This document shows, in pieces, positions 28,256-37,221 of a stretch of 64,000 bases of DNA (position 1 is its first letter; the number at the start of each line of letters is the position of its first letter). Under the pieces are notes generated by a model. It worked only from the letters and a program-made list of their open reading frames with translations, did not search any database and was not told the DNA's origin. Location: positions 1 through 64,000 of the forward strand of contig UWSI01000005.1 of NCBI GenBank assembly GCA_900541895.1. The letters are read 5' to 3'. The position numbers were made by a program, and so were the translations under genes. This DNA comes from an uncultured Actinomyces sp. (GTDB taxonomy: Bacteria; Actinomycetota; Actinomycetes; Actinomycetales; Actinomycetaceae).

Positions 28256-28861
28256 TCCTTTCATACGCTCTGCATGCTCAACACTCAACGCCTGAGCAAT
28301 AGCATCTGCATCTTCGGGAGAATCTGATAACTCAGGGTGCATGAACAGGGTTGAGCGCACCAATCCCAAAACCTCTCCAGCAACCCTTCTCGCCCACAAA
28401 GACAGGCGCGCAGCAAGCTGCTCATCGGCCTCGAAAATCGGAGCCAAATTCTGACGCTCCCACTCCCCCTGCTCAAGATCCCACTTCGCCCCCGCGAAAA
28501 GGTTTTTACGCGACGCAATCTCACGCAGCAGGCCACCCAAGATTCCCAAGGTCACATAGGTTTTGACCGTGCGCTCGTACCAGGTCGTCGGTCGAGTACG
28601 CGCATCCAGATCGTCATAGAGTCCATCAAAAGCTTGAGCCTTCACAGCTAAGTCAACACCGCGATGCTGACACCACGTTTCAACCTGGGTGTAGGTATCA
28701 AAAACTCGAGTGGCCATACGCGCATGCTCGACCTTCGCCTCGAAAGTCGGCGCCTGGTCACTGTCCTTTGCCAAGCGTGTCATTGCGGCCAAAATCGAAT
28801 ACGCGATCAGACCGACAACGTCAGCGTCGCGATCCGGCACAGATTCATAGGTGCGTTCCAT
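28238..28861 (-). CDS. Ferritin-like fold protein (Rv3210c type)
   Basis: A 207-residue all-helical protein of the actinobacterial ferritin-like/MiaE-like group found beside rhlE. Acidic and His residues are spread over helices (EAKVEHARMATR, EVLGLVRST, MHPELSDSPED), but I could not assign a complete di-iron ExxH set. ATG at 28861 lacks a Shine-Dalgarno and is preceded by TAGTGT plus 6 nt, so it is probably leaderless. Function unknown. Confidence 0.75.
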   Translation of the reverse strand: MERTYESVPDRDADVVGLIAYSILAAMTRLAKDSDQAPTFEAKVEHARMATRVFDTYTQVETWCQHRGVDLAVKAQAFDGLYDDLDARTRPTTWYERTVKTYVTLGILGGLLREIASRKNLFAGAKWDLEQGEWERQNLAPIFEADEQLAARLSLWARRVAGEVLGLVRSTLFMHPELSDSPEDADAIAQALSVEHAERMKGIHLRG

Positions 28862-28867
28862 GCACTA

Positions 28868-28873
28868 ACACTA
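28868..28873 (-). promoter_or_regulatory. -10 box for leaderless ferritin-like gene
   Basis: TAGTGT on the minus strand, 6 nt ahead of the ATG at 28861, no Shine-Dalgarno. Confidence 0.45.
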
Positions 28874-29047
28874 CATCAGATAAACGTGACGGGTTCCTCC
28901 TCGAGCGATCCGCGTCAACCTCGTAGAATACAAATGACAGTGCTGACCGATCGCACGTGAGATATTTTGCCCGGGCACCTACGCCCCTTGAAGAAGAACC
29001 GCGATCGGCTGCAATTTCCAACGGGTTTTTCCCAGAACAGGTTGATC

Positions 29048-30682
29048 GTGACTTCACCGTCTGACTACTCTGCTGGCGTCGTACGTTTGGGCTCAATCAA
29101 AGCCCCTTCGACCCAAGAAGATGAAACCACCCCCGATATTACGAACTCGGGAAATGAAACTTTCGAAGCGAAGTCTTTCGCTGATTTCGGGGTCAGTGAC
29201 CCCATTGTTGATGCGCTTGAAGAACGAGGCATCACCCACCCCTTCCCAATCCAGGCACTGACTCTTCCCGTCGCACTGGATCGCCACGACATTATTGGCC
29301 AGGCCAAGACCGGTACCGGTAAGACTCTGGGATTCGGCATCCCCGTACTGGAAGATGTCATTGCTCCGGATGAAGAAGGCTACGAAGACCTTCTCAACCC
29401 GAATATGCCGCAGGCACTCATTATTTTGCCAACCCGCGAGCTCACCAAGCAGGTGGCCGATGATCTGCGTGCAGCGGCTTCTAAGCTCTCAACGCGCATT
29501 GTTGACATCTACGGCGGCGTTGCTTTTGAACCGCAGATTGAAGCACTCAAGCGAGGCGCGGATATCGTTGTCGGCACCCCGGGGCGTTTGATCGATTTGC
29601 TCCGCCAAGGCGTTCTGCACCTGAACGGCGTGGAAAATGTTGTCCTTGACGAGGCCGACGAGATGCTTGACCTCGGTTTCCTCCCCGACGTGGAAACCTT
29701 GCTCTCACGCATTCCCGCGGACCGCCACATGATGCTTTTCTCGGCGACCATGCCCGGACCTGTGATCACGCTGGCTCGCAAGTTCATGACCCAGCCGACC
29801 CACATCCGCGCGCAGGATCCCGACGATCAGGGTCAGACCGTCAACACGGTCCAGCAGGTGATTTACCGCGCTCACGCCATGAACAAGACCGAGATCGTTG
29901 CGCGCATCTTGCAGGCACGAGGCCGCGGTCGCGCTGTGATTTTCTGTCGTACCAAGCGTGCGGCCGCGCGCGTTGCCGACGAACTCAGTGAGCGCGGTTT
30001 CGCGGTTGCTGCCCTTCACGGCGACCTCGGTCAGGGGGCGCGTGAGCAGGCCCTGCGTGCCTTCCGCAATGGCAAGGTCGATGTTTTGGTCGCAACAGAT
30101 GTTGCCGCGCGAGGCATCGACGTTGACGATGTCACTCACGTCATCAACTACCAGTGCCCCGAAGACGAGAAGGTCTACATTCACCGCATTGGCCGTACCG
30201 GTCGCGCGGGGAATTCCGGTACAGCTGTGACCTTCGTCGATTGGGACGATGTCCCGCGTTGGTCGTTGATTTCGAAGGCGCTGGGCTTGGGAGTTCCAGA
30301 GCCTCTGGAGACTTACCACACCTCGCCGCACCTGTACACGGATTTGGATATTCCCGAGGACGTTACAGGACGTCTTCCGCGCGCACAGCGTACGCGCGAG
30401 GGGCTTAGCGCCGAAAAGATTGAGGACTTGGGCGGTTCCTCGCGTGGTGGCCGAGGCCGAGGCCGGGGTGGTCGTTCCTCTGGCCGCTCGGGAGGACGCG
30501 GAGAACGTTCAACTTCTGGCGAACGGACCCGCACCCGACGTCGTACCCGCAAGGACGGAGATCAGACGTTGAATTCCGGAAAGCAGGGACGTTCCGATCG
30601 CGGAACCAAGGGCCGAGGCCGAGGTGAGCACTCCCCCGCACCGCGAAAGCGGGTGCGCCGCCGTAAGGGTAGCGAAGAGTGA
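29048..30682 (+). CDS. DEAD-box RNA helicase, RhlE-like
   Basis: ATP-dependent RNA remodelling enzyme. From GTG 29048 (AGG 7 nt upstream) the product has 544 residues: Q motif FADFGVSDPIVDALEERG, motif I AKTGTGKT, motif Ia PTRELTKQV, DEAD box VLDEADEMLDLGF, SAT, and motif VI HRIGRTGRAG. The last 110 residues are an RG-rich basic tail (repeated RGRGG, RTRRRTRK) that would bind RNA non-specifically. A longer TTG-started frame from 28967 is less likely. It is the syntenic counterpart of mycobacterial Rv3211. Confidence 0.94.
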   Translation: MTSPSDYSAGVVRLGSIKAPSTQEDETTPDITNSGNETFEAKSFADFGVSDPIVDALEERGITHPFPIQALTLPVALDRHDIIGQAKTGTGKTLGFGIPVLEDVIAPDEEGYEDLLNPNMPQALIILPTRELTKQVADDLRAAASKLSTRIVDIYGGVAFEPQIEALKRGADIVVGTPGRLIDLLRQGVLHLNGVENVVLDEADEMLDLGFLPDVETLLSRIPADRHMMLFSATMPGPVITLARKFMTQPTHIRAQDPDDQGQTVNTVQQVIYRAHAMNKTEIVARILQARGRGRAVIFCRTKRAAARVADELSERGFAVAALHGDLGQGAREQALRAFRNGKVDVLVATDVAARGIDVDDVTHVINYQCPEDEKVYIHRIGRTGRAGNSGTAVTFVDWDDVPRWSLISKALGLGVPEPLETYHTSPHLYTDLDIPEDVTGRLPRAQRTREGLSAEKIEDLGGSSRGGRGRGRGGRSSGRSGGRGERSTSGERTRTRRRTRKDGDQTLNSGKQGRSDRGTKGRGRGEHSPAPRKRVRRRKGSEE

Positions 30683-30704
30683 CACCCATAAGCAGGCAGA
30701 GCGT

Positions 30705-30748
30705 CTAAGTGTGTGCCCCGTACCAATCGGTACGGGGCACACACTTAG
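30705..30748. terminator. Bidirectional hairpin between convergent genes
   Basis: A 20-bp perfect inverted repeat (30705-30724 with 30729-30748) and 4-nt loop between the helicase and DUF2249 gene ends. No T-run on either side, so it may act mainly as a barrier or 3'-end protector. Confidence 0.75.
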
Positions 30749-30798
30749 CGCAGTAAGAGTTATTCAATCTCTCAAGGTGAGCAGTCTATATCTCCTGA

Positions 30799-31140
30799 TC
30801 AGCCAACGCGGGTGATCTTAACGATCGCACCTTCATCGCTGACGGCGACCAGTTCGTAGGAAAAATCGCCTTCAAGAGTCATGTCGATCTGGTTGAGAAG
30901 CGGCGTGGGCACGTGAGGCGCAACCAGCTCCATGGCCTCGCCGACGTTCAAAGAAGAAACGGCACCTAGGATTGCGGGGTGACGCAGGCGAGGCGGGAAG
31001 GGACGTGCATCCAAGCGCGGAAGTTGAGCTCCATGATCACAACCGCAGCCGCAACCACCGGACTGAGCAGGCTCCTGTGCTTTTTCAGCGGAAACATCAC
31101 GAAGTTCGAATTCGGGCAGGTTGGAATTAGGCTCGATCAT
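30799..31140 (-). CDS. DUF2249 domain protein with Cys-rich N-terminus
   Basis: 113 residues. Residues 30-36 (GCGCGCD) form a Cys cluster that may bind metal; residues 45-113 match DUF2249 (LDARPFPPRLRHPAIL ... LEGDFSYEL), a TusA-like fold often linked to nitrogen oxide or anaerobic metabolism. GGGATCTC precedes the ATG. An AT-rich palindrome lies upstream. Role unknown. Confidence 0.8.
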   Translation of the reverse strand: MIEPNSNLPEFELRDVSAEKAQEPAQSGGCGCGCDHGAQLPRLDARPFPPRLRHPAILGAVSSLNVGEAMELVAPHVPTPLLNQIDMTLEGDFSYELVAVSDEGAIVKITRVG

Positions 31141-31195
31141 GAGATCCCTTTCGTGGGGCTCGGCGACTGAATCAAGCGCCTGAGCAACAGCTTCT

Positions 31196-31223
31196 AATAA
31201 AACATAGTTTATACGTTTTTATT
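31196..31223. promoter_or_regulatory. AT-rich imperfect palindrome upstream of DUF2249 gene
   Basis: AATAAAAC ... GTTTTTATT over 28 bp, in a locally very A+T-rich patch about 56 bp from the DUF2249 start. Possible operator or promoter core; the binder is not identifiable. Confidence 0.35.
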
Positions 31224-31272
31224 AAACCTGCCCTTTGAGGGTATTGGATTCCCGGAGTAGTCCACTTCAAAA

Positions 31273-31893
31273 CTACAGAAGATTAAACGCACTCCCCAGA
31301 GCGACCAGGAGATTTGCTAAAGAGTGCAGCATCCAACTGGGAACCACAGAACCTCCGGCCGCCTGTTCGTTCAACCACCCCATAACCCAGCCGTTGATTC
31401 CAGAAAGAACAGTGATGGCAACAAGGCTTGATACGGGGAGATAGTTGATAAACAACAGCACGTGAAGAAGACCAAACACGATGGCTTGAATGGCGTTTCC
31501 GCGGGAAAAACCAAAGGACGCACATAAACGCTTAGCTAAGAAACCACGGAAGAATAGTTCCTCAGCCAAGCCGGTCTGAATAAAGGCATAGAGAAGGATC
31601 GGGACGACTGCAAGAAGTCCGGCGCCGATAAATCGCGAGGTCGCCAGAGCGCCCCATACCGGACTTGCAATCCGCAGAGATGCCAGCGATACAGCGACCC
31701 AGCACGCTAAGGCGATGCCCAGTTGCTTCTGCGAAACACGCTGAACAGGACCGACTTTCCACATCGGAACATAAAGACCAATCCAGGTCGCAAATTCCAG
31801 GCGACGTTTAGTTGTCACCGCCCACCAAATCACTGGAATCAGCAGAGAAATTCCCAACTGAACGAAAGATGAAATAAAAGTCGCGAAGAGCAT
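31273..31893 (-). CDS. CPBP family intramembrane metalloprotease
   Basis: 206-residue polytopic protein of the CAAX protease/bacteriocin-processing (CPBP/Abi) family. The three hallmark motifs are present: EELFFRGFL (EExxxR), FGLLHVLLF (FxxxH) and HSLANLL (HxxxN/D). About six membrane helices. ATG at 31893 has AGGGA 6 nt upstream; a GTG at 31908 is also in frame. Substrate unknown; no bacteriocin or CAAX protein gene is adjacent. Confidence 0.88.
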   Translation of the reverse strand: MLFATFISSFVQLGISLLIPVIWWAVTTKRRLEFATWIGLYVPMWKVGPVQRVSQKQLGIALACWVAVSLASLRIASPVWGALATSRFIGAGLLAVVPILLYAFIQTGLAEELFFRGFLAKRLCASFGFSRGNAIQAIVFGLLHVLLFINYLPVSSLVAITVLSGINGWVMGWLNEQAAGGSVVPSWMLHSLANLLVALGSAFNLL

Positions 31894-31940
31894 GAGTTTC
31901 CCTGTCACACAAGCAGATAACTCTCAAAGAATACAGCTGC

Positions 31941-31970
31941 GCCCGGGATGCACGTTAATGCGTCCCGGGC
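31941..31970 (-). terminator. Hairpin after the ABC permease pseudogene
   Basis: 12-bp stem with one G-U pair (GCCCGGGATGCA arm), 6-nt loop, between the permease end and the CPBP gene. No T-run. Confidence 0.55.
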
Positions 31971-31997
31971 GGCATACCGCTTATTGACCAGCTCTTA

Positions 31998-32810
31998 TTA
32001 ACGCAAGGAGGTTCGCTTTTCAATCGAGCGCGAAGCCCACACTGCTAGGAATAGCGCAAAAAGGGGCACAAGGATGTAGGAGGCGATGCCGATGACGTTC
32101 GGTTGGCCATCGGTACCCATCGTCGCGCGGTACGAGGTCCACATGATCTCGGTGCTGAAGTGTCCATCAGTCGTGACAGACAGCGGGAGGAAGAACGTAG
32201 CGACCATGGACAGCACCTGGTCGGCAACGTACACGAGGACGAAACCGATGATGGGGGCACCAAATCCGAGGTGGTTGAAGCACCCTTGAGCACCGATGGA
32301 CATGACGGCGCTGCCCTGCACGATCCAGGACAGCGACAGGATCACCTGCACCACAATCATGATGACGACGGTGGAGGTCGGAACTCCGGCGACGAGGGAA
32401 CGAGGCCCGGCCGTGTACTCGGCGAGGCTAATGCCGTCGCTCCACGCGGCAGCCGAAGCGACGGCGATAATTCCACCGACGGCCAGAGACAGAGCCAGGA
32501 GGCACTCGATCGCGATGCGCGTGTTCTTCGCCCAGAAGATCACCCTTCCGGAGATCGGCAGGCTCATCGTGAAGTAGCCGCGCTGACCGTACAGGGTCTT
32601 CCAGTAGTCGGCCATCGCCGCGATCGCGCAGGCGACCGGCGTGAGCGCACACAGGGCGTAGGCGAGGACAGCGGTGGAGCCGCTGATCCCCGGCTATGCG
32701 GCGGCGACGATTCCCGACGCGACGGCAATAGTAACGATGAACGCCCCGAAGGAGCGGGCGTCCGTGCGGTAACGCGAGCGGATCTCGTAGGCAAGCAGCT
32801 TGGTGAACAT
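31998..32810 (-). pseudogene. ABC-2-type permease interrupted by an in-frame stop
   Basis: Membrane partner of the ATPase at 32810. Reading from ATG 32810 gives MFTKLLAYEIRSRYRTDARS and a membrane helix, then TAG at 32696-32694 (codon 39), after which the same frame continues uninterrupted (PGISGSTAVLAYALCALTP, then MADYWKTLYG) for about 230 residues with five or six membrane helices, ending at 31998. The downstream part could restart at ATG 32615 but would lack the first helix. Either a recent nonsense mutation, a sequencing error or a strain polymorphism. The start overlaps the ATPase stop. G+C is visibly higher than in flanking genes. Confidence 0.82.
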
Positions 32811-33538
32811 CAGCGGTACTCCTTCCGGAAGATGGCGTCGAGGGAATCGCCGTGGGTGGCCCGCAGGTCGTCGGCGTCTCCTTGTAGAAGGACCTGTCCG
32901 TCCTTCATGAAGAGCGCATAGTCGACGAAGTGCTCGATGTCGGAGATGAGGTGGGTGGACATGATGAGCAGGGACGTGGGATCGAACTCGCGCAGGATGC
33001 CCTCGAGGATCACATCGCGCGTGGCAGGGTCGACGCCACTAATGGGTTCGTCGAGCAGAAACACGCGGGCACGCCGGGACATGACGAGGCTGATTTGAAG
33101 CTTCTCCCCCATGCCCTTGCTCATCTCCTCGAGGCGTCGGTCGGTGGGCAATCCGAAAAAGTCAACCATCGAGGCAGCCTTTTCGGCGTCGAAGTCAGCG
33201 AAGAACGTGGAGTAGACGCGGATAGCATCGGCCGCGGTCCACTCGGCGTTGAGGAAGTCTGCGTCGGGCAAGTAGGAAACGATCTCTTTGGTGGCAACGC
33301 CGGGCGCGTGCCCGTCGATGCTCACGGTTCCCTCATAGTCAGAGAGGACTCCGGCGAGAATCTTGAGCAGCGTGGTCTTGCCGCATCCATTGGGGCCCAT
33401 CAGACCGACGATGTGCCCGGCATCCAGTGACAGCGAATAGTCCCGTAGAGCCGGTGTTTTCCGGTAACGCTTCGTGAGGTGCTCGACGTGAACGAGGCCC
33501 TGCCCCGCACACCTCGACCGCTCAGTTTGTGTGGTCAT
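32810..33538 (-). CDS. ABC transporter ATPase (YtrB/EcsA-like)
   Basis: 242 residues with Walker A GPNGCGKTT, a diverged ABC signature region (LEEMSKGMGEKLQISL), Walker B VFLLDEPISGVD and switch MSTH. ATG at 33538 has a perfect AGGAGG 7 nt upstream. It lies between a YtrA-type GntR regulator (overlapping by coupling distance) and the broken permease, the layout of YtrAB-like exporters that respond to cell-envelope stress. With the permease interrupted, the ATPase may be without a full partner. Confidence 0.9.
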   Translation of the reverse strand: MTTQTERSRCAGQGLVHVEHLTKRYRKTPALRDYSLSLDAGHIVGLMGPNGCGKTTLLKILAGVLSDYEGTVSIDGHAPGVATKEIVSYLPDADFLNAEWTAADAIRVYSTFFADFDAEKAASMVDFFGLPTDRRLEEMSKGMGEKLQISLVMSRRARVFLLDEPISGVDPATRDVILEGILREFDPTSLLIMSTHLISDIEHFVDYALFMKDGQVLLQGDADDLRATHGDSLDAIFRKEYR

Positions 33539-33554
33539 GAGTTTTCCTCCTTGG

Positions 33555-33920
33555 CTACTTCTCCGTGGTATCCCAACGTTGATCAATCAGAGCCTGAGCA
33601 CCTTCCAGATCGATTCCCAGTGAACGACATGCGCGAATGTAAGCATCTACCGCGAGATGCGCGTCGTTCGTCCGCAGAGCATGCAGAGCGCTCTCATCAG
33701 TTGCAACAAAGCGTCCTGCGGTCCGCTTCGGGACCGTCAACCCTTCTTCGTCAAGTGCACTCAGAGCTCGCTGAACGGTATTGGGATTGGTGCCTGCCTC
33801 GATCGCGAGATCACGCACGGAGGGGATCTTTTCGCCAGGTTTCCACGTACCGTCGGTAATACGACCGCGAAACGAATCAGCTAATTGGATCCAGATTGGA
33901 CGGGTGTCATCGATGCGCAT
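33555..33920 (-). CDS. GntR family regulator, YtrA subfamily
   Basis: 121-residue repressor with an N-terminal winged helix (IRPIWIQL-like start, PGEKIPSVRDLAIEAGTNPNTVQRALSALDEEGL) and a short C-terminal helical dimerisation tail typical of YtrA. ATG at 33920 follows GGAGGGAC; the frame upstream to 34049 is not needed. It heads the ABC module and its promoter region carries two matching operators, so it probably autoregulates. Confidence 0.92.
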   Translation of the reverse strand: MRIDDTRPIWIQLADSFRGRITDGTWKPGEKIPSVRDLAIEAGTNPNTVQRALSALDEEGLTVPKRTAGRFVATDESALHALRTNDAHLAVDAYIRACRSLGIDLEGAQALIDQRWDTTEK

Positions 33921-33941
33921 CGATGTGTCCCTCCTGTCTAT

Positions 33942-34001
33942 CTGTATTAATACACTAATACAGTGCCACACTATCGAAACTGTGTCAACACAGTAATACA
34001 G
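33942..34001. promoter_or_regulatory. Twin GntR/YtrA operators
   Basis: Site 1 is CTGTATTA-N6-TAATACAG (33942-33963), a perfect inverted repeat. Site 2 is CTGTGTCA-N6-TAATACAG (33980-34001), the same pattern with two mismatches in one arm, 38 bp away. A TTGACA sequence on the minus strand lies in site 2. They straddle the promoter of the GntR-ABC operon. Confidence 0.7.
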
Positions 34002-34026
34002 TTTGCTCAGAAGACGAACAACAGCA

Positions 34027-34058
34027 AACGCCCCGTTGGGAAATCCCAACGGGGCGTT
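34027..34058 (-). terminator. Terminator after glgP
   Basis: 14-bp perfect stem AACGCCCCGTTGGG / complement, 4-nt loop, 50 nt after the glycogen phosphorylase stop. Confidence 0.8.
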
Positions 34059-34107
34059 ACGGCATTAAGCCATGCATTCAGCCTTTGAAAGGCCGCATTT
34101 TACGCAT

Positions 34108-36474
34108 TCACGCAATCGGTTCGGCGTTGATGTGCCAGACCTCGCGAGCGTAGTCACTGATGGTTCGATCAGAGGAGAAACGACCGGAACCCGTGATATT
34201 GATCCAGGCCTTGCGCGACCAAGCTTCCTGATCGCGGTAATCCTGTGCCATACGGTCCTTCGTCTCACGGTAAGAGGCGAAGTCGCCCAAGACGTAGTAG
34301 ACGTCAGCGGGCTCGTATCCCGATTCCAGAAGCGACCAACGCAGATCATGGAACCAACCGGAGTTGGAGTCATCCAAGGTGCCATCGGTCAAAGCATCAA
34401 TCACGCGCTTGAGACCAGGCACGTTCTCATAGTGCCAACGAGGATCGTAGTGGCGACGAAGTTCGGGAAGCTCATCATCGGTCGCGCCGAAGATATAAGC
34501 GTTCTCCTCACCCACGGCCTCGAGAATCTCAACGTTCGCACCATCCAAGGTTCCCAAGGTCAGCGCACCGTTCATCATGAACTTCATGTTCGAGGTACCG
34601 GAAGCCTCCTTACCGGCCATCGAAATCTGCTCAGAAATATCCGCGGCGGGAATGATGTGCTCGGCGGGCGAAACATTGTAGTTGTGAACGAAAACAACCT
34701 TGATACGGCCATTGATATCCGGATCATTGTTGACCAGATCGGCAATGGTGTTAATCAGCTTAATAATCGCCTTCGCACGAATGTAGCCGGGAGCGGCCTT
34801 CGCACCAAAGATGAACACTCGCTTGGGGACATCCAAAGCCGGATTGTCCTTCATACGGAAGTACAGATCCAAGACGTAGAACGCATTGAGCAGCTGACGC
34901 TTGTACTCGTGCAGACGCTTGATCTGGACGTCGTAAATTGCATCTGGGTCGATCTCGACGCCCTCGCGGTCCTTGATCCATGCAGCAAAGTCAACCTTAT
35001 TCGCATGCTTAATCTGAGCCAGACGAGAATAAAGCTCCGAGTTACCCGCACCCGTATACTCAGAAAGCGCATCAAGGTCGGTCACCCAGCGATCCGAGCC
35101 GGTCACTTCATCCAGAAGGGTTGCCAAGCGGGGGTTGCACTGCTTGAGCCAACGACGCGGAGTCACGCCATTGGTCTTATTGTTGAAGCGCTCAGGCCAA
35201 ATCGCGTACCACTCTTTGAGCGTCTCACGCTTAATAATTTCAGTGTGCAGCGCGGCCACACCATTGATCGAGTACGAGGCGTAGCAGGCGATCCAGGCCA
35301 TGCGGACCGTGTTACCGGCGACGGGAGCCATGTAGTCAATAGTCGCGCCATCAACACCACGCTCGGACATGTCAATGCGGAAGCGACGGTCGATCTCTCG
35401 GACGATTTCGGAAATGCGCGGGAAGAGGCGATCAAAGATGTGGATATCCCAGGTCTCAAGCGCCTCAGCCAAAACTGTGTGGTTTGTGTAAGCAAAGGTA
35501 CGCGAGACAACATCCCACGCATCTTCCCAACCCAGGCCATGCTCATCCATCAGGATGCGCATGAGCTCAGGAATCGCAAGAACAGGGTGAGTGTCATTGA
35601 GCTGGATGGCGTTGTACTCTGCAAAACCGCGCAGGTCCGAACCGTGCTCAGCAACGTAGTTATCAACAATGGCCTGCAGCGACGCAGAGCAGAAGAAGTA
35701 CTGCTGGCGAACACGCAGAACCTTACCTTCAAAGGTCGTGTCATTCGGGTAAAGAACACGGGAGATATCCATGGTGCGCTCGCGGTCGACAATCGCATCG
35801 GTAAAGCGCTGCGAATTGAAGGCGTCGTAGTCGAACTCTTCCATGGGCTCGGCCTTCCACAGACGCAAAGTATTGACGTTCTGGGTGCCATAACCGGTAA
35901 TCGGCATGTCATAAGGAATCGCGCGAACGGTCAGATCCGCGTAACGAACAATGCGCTGTTCTTCTTCGCGACGAATGACGAAGGGGTAGCCCTCTTCCAT
36001 CCAGGGATCAGGGTGCTCGGTCTGGAAACCGTTGTCGAAGAGCTGCTTGAAAAGCCCGTAGCGGTACAAGATGCCATAACCGGCAACGGGAAGATCCAAG
36101 GTTGCGCAAGAATCAAGGAAGCACGCTGCCAGACGGCCAAGACCACCATTACCCAAAGCGGCATCGGGTTCTTCTTCCAGAACCACGGACAGATCCTTGC
36201 CGAGTGCAGCCAAAGCCTCGCGCGCCTCGTCAACCATTCCAAGGTTGGAAAGGTTATTGAGCAACGCGCGTCCCATGAGGAACTCTGCGGAGAAGTAGTG
36301 TTCCATACGACCCACTGAGTAGCTGCGCTCAGTTGCATGCCAGCGATCAGCAATATGATCAATGATTGCCGCCGAAAGGCCCTGCCACGCTTCCATTTCA
36401 GTCGAGACGCGTTCTGGACGCCCGGACACGGCGCGTACCTGGGACTTCAGCTGTTCCTCTAGGGACAGGCTCAT
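34108..36474 (-). CDS. glgP: Glycogen/starch/alpha-glucan phosphorylase
   Basis: Releases glucose 1-phosphate from glycogen or maltodextrin ends. 788 residues, family length, with the PLP-Lys motif KEASGTSNMKFMMNGALT near 560 and conserved GNGGLGRLAACFLDS near 105. AAGGAGAG precedes the ATG. It is a single gene flanked by hairpins. The alpha-amylase at 58599 and the phosphomutase at 60295 could act in the same carbohydrate route. Confidence 0.97.
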   Translation of the reverse strand: MSLSLEEQLKSQVRAVSGRPERVSTEMEAWQGLSAAIIDHIADRWHATERSYSVGRMEHYFSAEFLMGRALLNNLSNLGMVDEAREALAALGKDLSVVLEEEPDAALGNGGLGRLAACFLDSCATLDLPVAGYGILYRYGLFKQLFDNGFQTEHPDPWMEEGYPFVIRREEEQRIVRYADLTVRAIPYDMPITGYGTQNVNTLRLWKAEPMEEFDYDAFNSQRFTDAIVDRERTMDISRVLYPNDTTFEGKVLRVRQQYFFCSASLQAIVDNYVAEHGSDLRGFAEYNAIQLNDTHPVLAIPELMRILMDEHGLGWEDAWDVVSRTFAYTNHTVLAEALETWDIHIFDRLFPRISEIVREIDRRFRIDMSERGVDGATIDYMAPVAGNTVRMAWIACYASYSINGVAALHTEIIKRETLKEWYAIWPERFNNKTNGVTPRRWLKQCNPRLATLLDEVTGSDRWVTDLDALSEYTGAGNSELYSRLAQIKHANKVDFAAWIKDREGVEIDPDAIYDVQIKRLHEYKRQLLNAFYVLDLYFRMKDNPALDVPKRVFIFGAKAAPGYIRAKAIIKLINTIADLVNNDPDINGRIKVVFVHNYNVSPAEHIIPAADISEQISMAGKEASGTSNMKFMMNGALTLGTLDGANVEILEAVGEENAYIFGATDDELPELRRHYDPRWHYENVPGLKRVIDALTDGTLDDSNSGWFHDLRWSLLESGYEPADVYYVLGDFASYRETKDRMAQDYRDQEAWSRKAWINITGSGRFSSDRTISDYAREVWHINAEPIA

Positions 36475-36533
36475 AAAATCTCTCCTTGCGATTGACTCAG
36501 CACTACCGGTAGCACTGGAATAAGCCTACTGTA

Positions 36534-36550
36534 GCCCCGCAAAGCGGGGC
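36534..36550 (-). terminator. Short hairpin after marC
   Basis: GCCCCGC-AAA-GCGGGGC, 7-bp perfect stem, between the marC-like gene and glgP. Confidence 0.5.
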
Positions 36551-36582
36551 GAGATAAAAAAGACGACGGACTGCCAACCTGA

Positions 36583-37221
36583 CTAGTGAACGATTCCAGC
36601 GTTCTTAATAAAGTCGAAAACGCCCCCCATGACCAGTTCTGTTGCAATAGCGGCCAAAAGCACACCGGAAATCTTCGTGAGCAACATAATGCCACCCGTT
36701 CCCAGGAACCGTGAGAGCTCCAAAGCAAAACGCATTGACAGCCAAATCACCACGTGGGTTGCAACCACTGCACCAACAACGCCAACAATGGAACCAACTG
36801 TGTGAGCCTGTGCCATCGAGACCATCACAGCAACAATCGCACCCGGGCCCGCGAGCAGTGGAATCCCCAGCGGAACCAATGCAACGTTCACTGCGTCATC
36901 ACCGGTATCCGGCTGCTCCATGTCGCTGGAGGTCAACAATTCCATTGCAACCAAGAACAGCAGTACGCCACCGGAAAGTTTCAAAGATTCCATTGAAATA
37001 TGGAGTGCGCGCAAAATCTGCTGCCCAAGGAACGCGAAAGCAAGGATGACTCCGAAAGACACCAGCGAGGCCTGAAAAGCCGCTTTACGCTGAGTCGTGC
37101 GTGACAGCTTGGAGGTCAAGCCCAAGAAGACAGGCATCAAGCCCATAGGGTCCAAAATGACGATCAAAGTCGCAAAAGTCGTCAACAAGACCGTAATGTC
37201 CACAACAGAACCGATACTCAT
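36583..37221 (-). CDS. MarC family integral membrane protein
   Basis: 212 residues with about six membrane helices and the family motif LDPMGLMPVFLGLT and GIPLLAGPGAI. Despite its name the family has no proven role in antibiotic resistance. The start overlaps the stop of the PHP gene by 4 nt, so the two are coupled. Confidence 0.9.
   Translation of the reverse strand: MSIGSVVDITVLLTTFATLIVILDPMGLMPVFLGLTSKLSRTTQRKAAFQASLVSFGVILAFAFLGQQILRALHISMESLKLSGGVLLFLVAMELLTSSDMEQPDTGDDAVNVALVPLGIPLLAGPGAIVAVMVSMAQAHTVGSIVGVVGAVVATHVVIWLSMRFALELSRFLGTGGIMLLTKISGVLLAAIATELVMGGVFDFIKNAGIVH

Noticed and set aside
34072..36318. 748-codon open frame on the plus strand
   Set aside because: Exact antisense of glgP in a codon-biased region; no domain-like composition and no promoter or Shine-Dalgarno.
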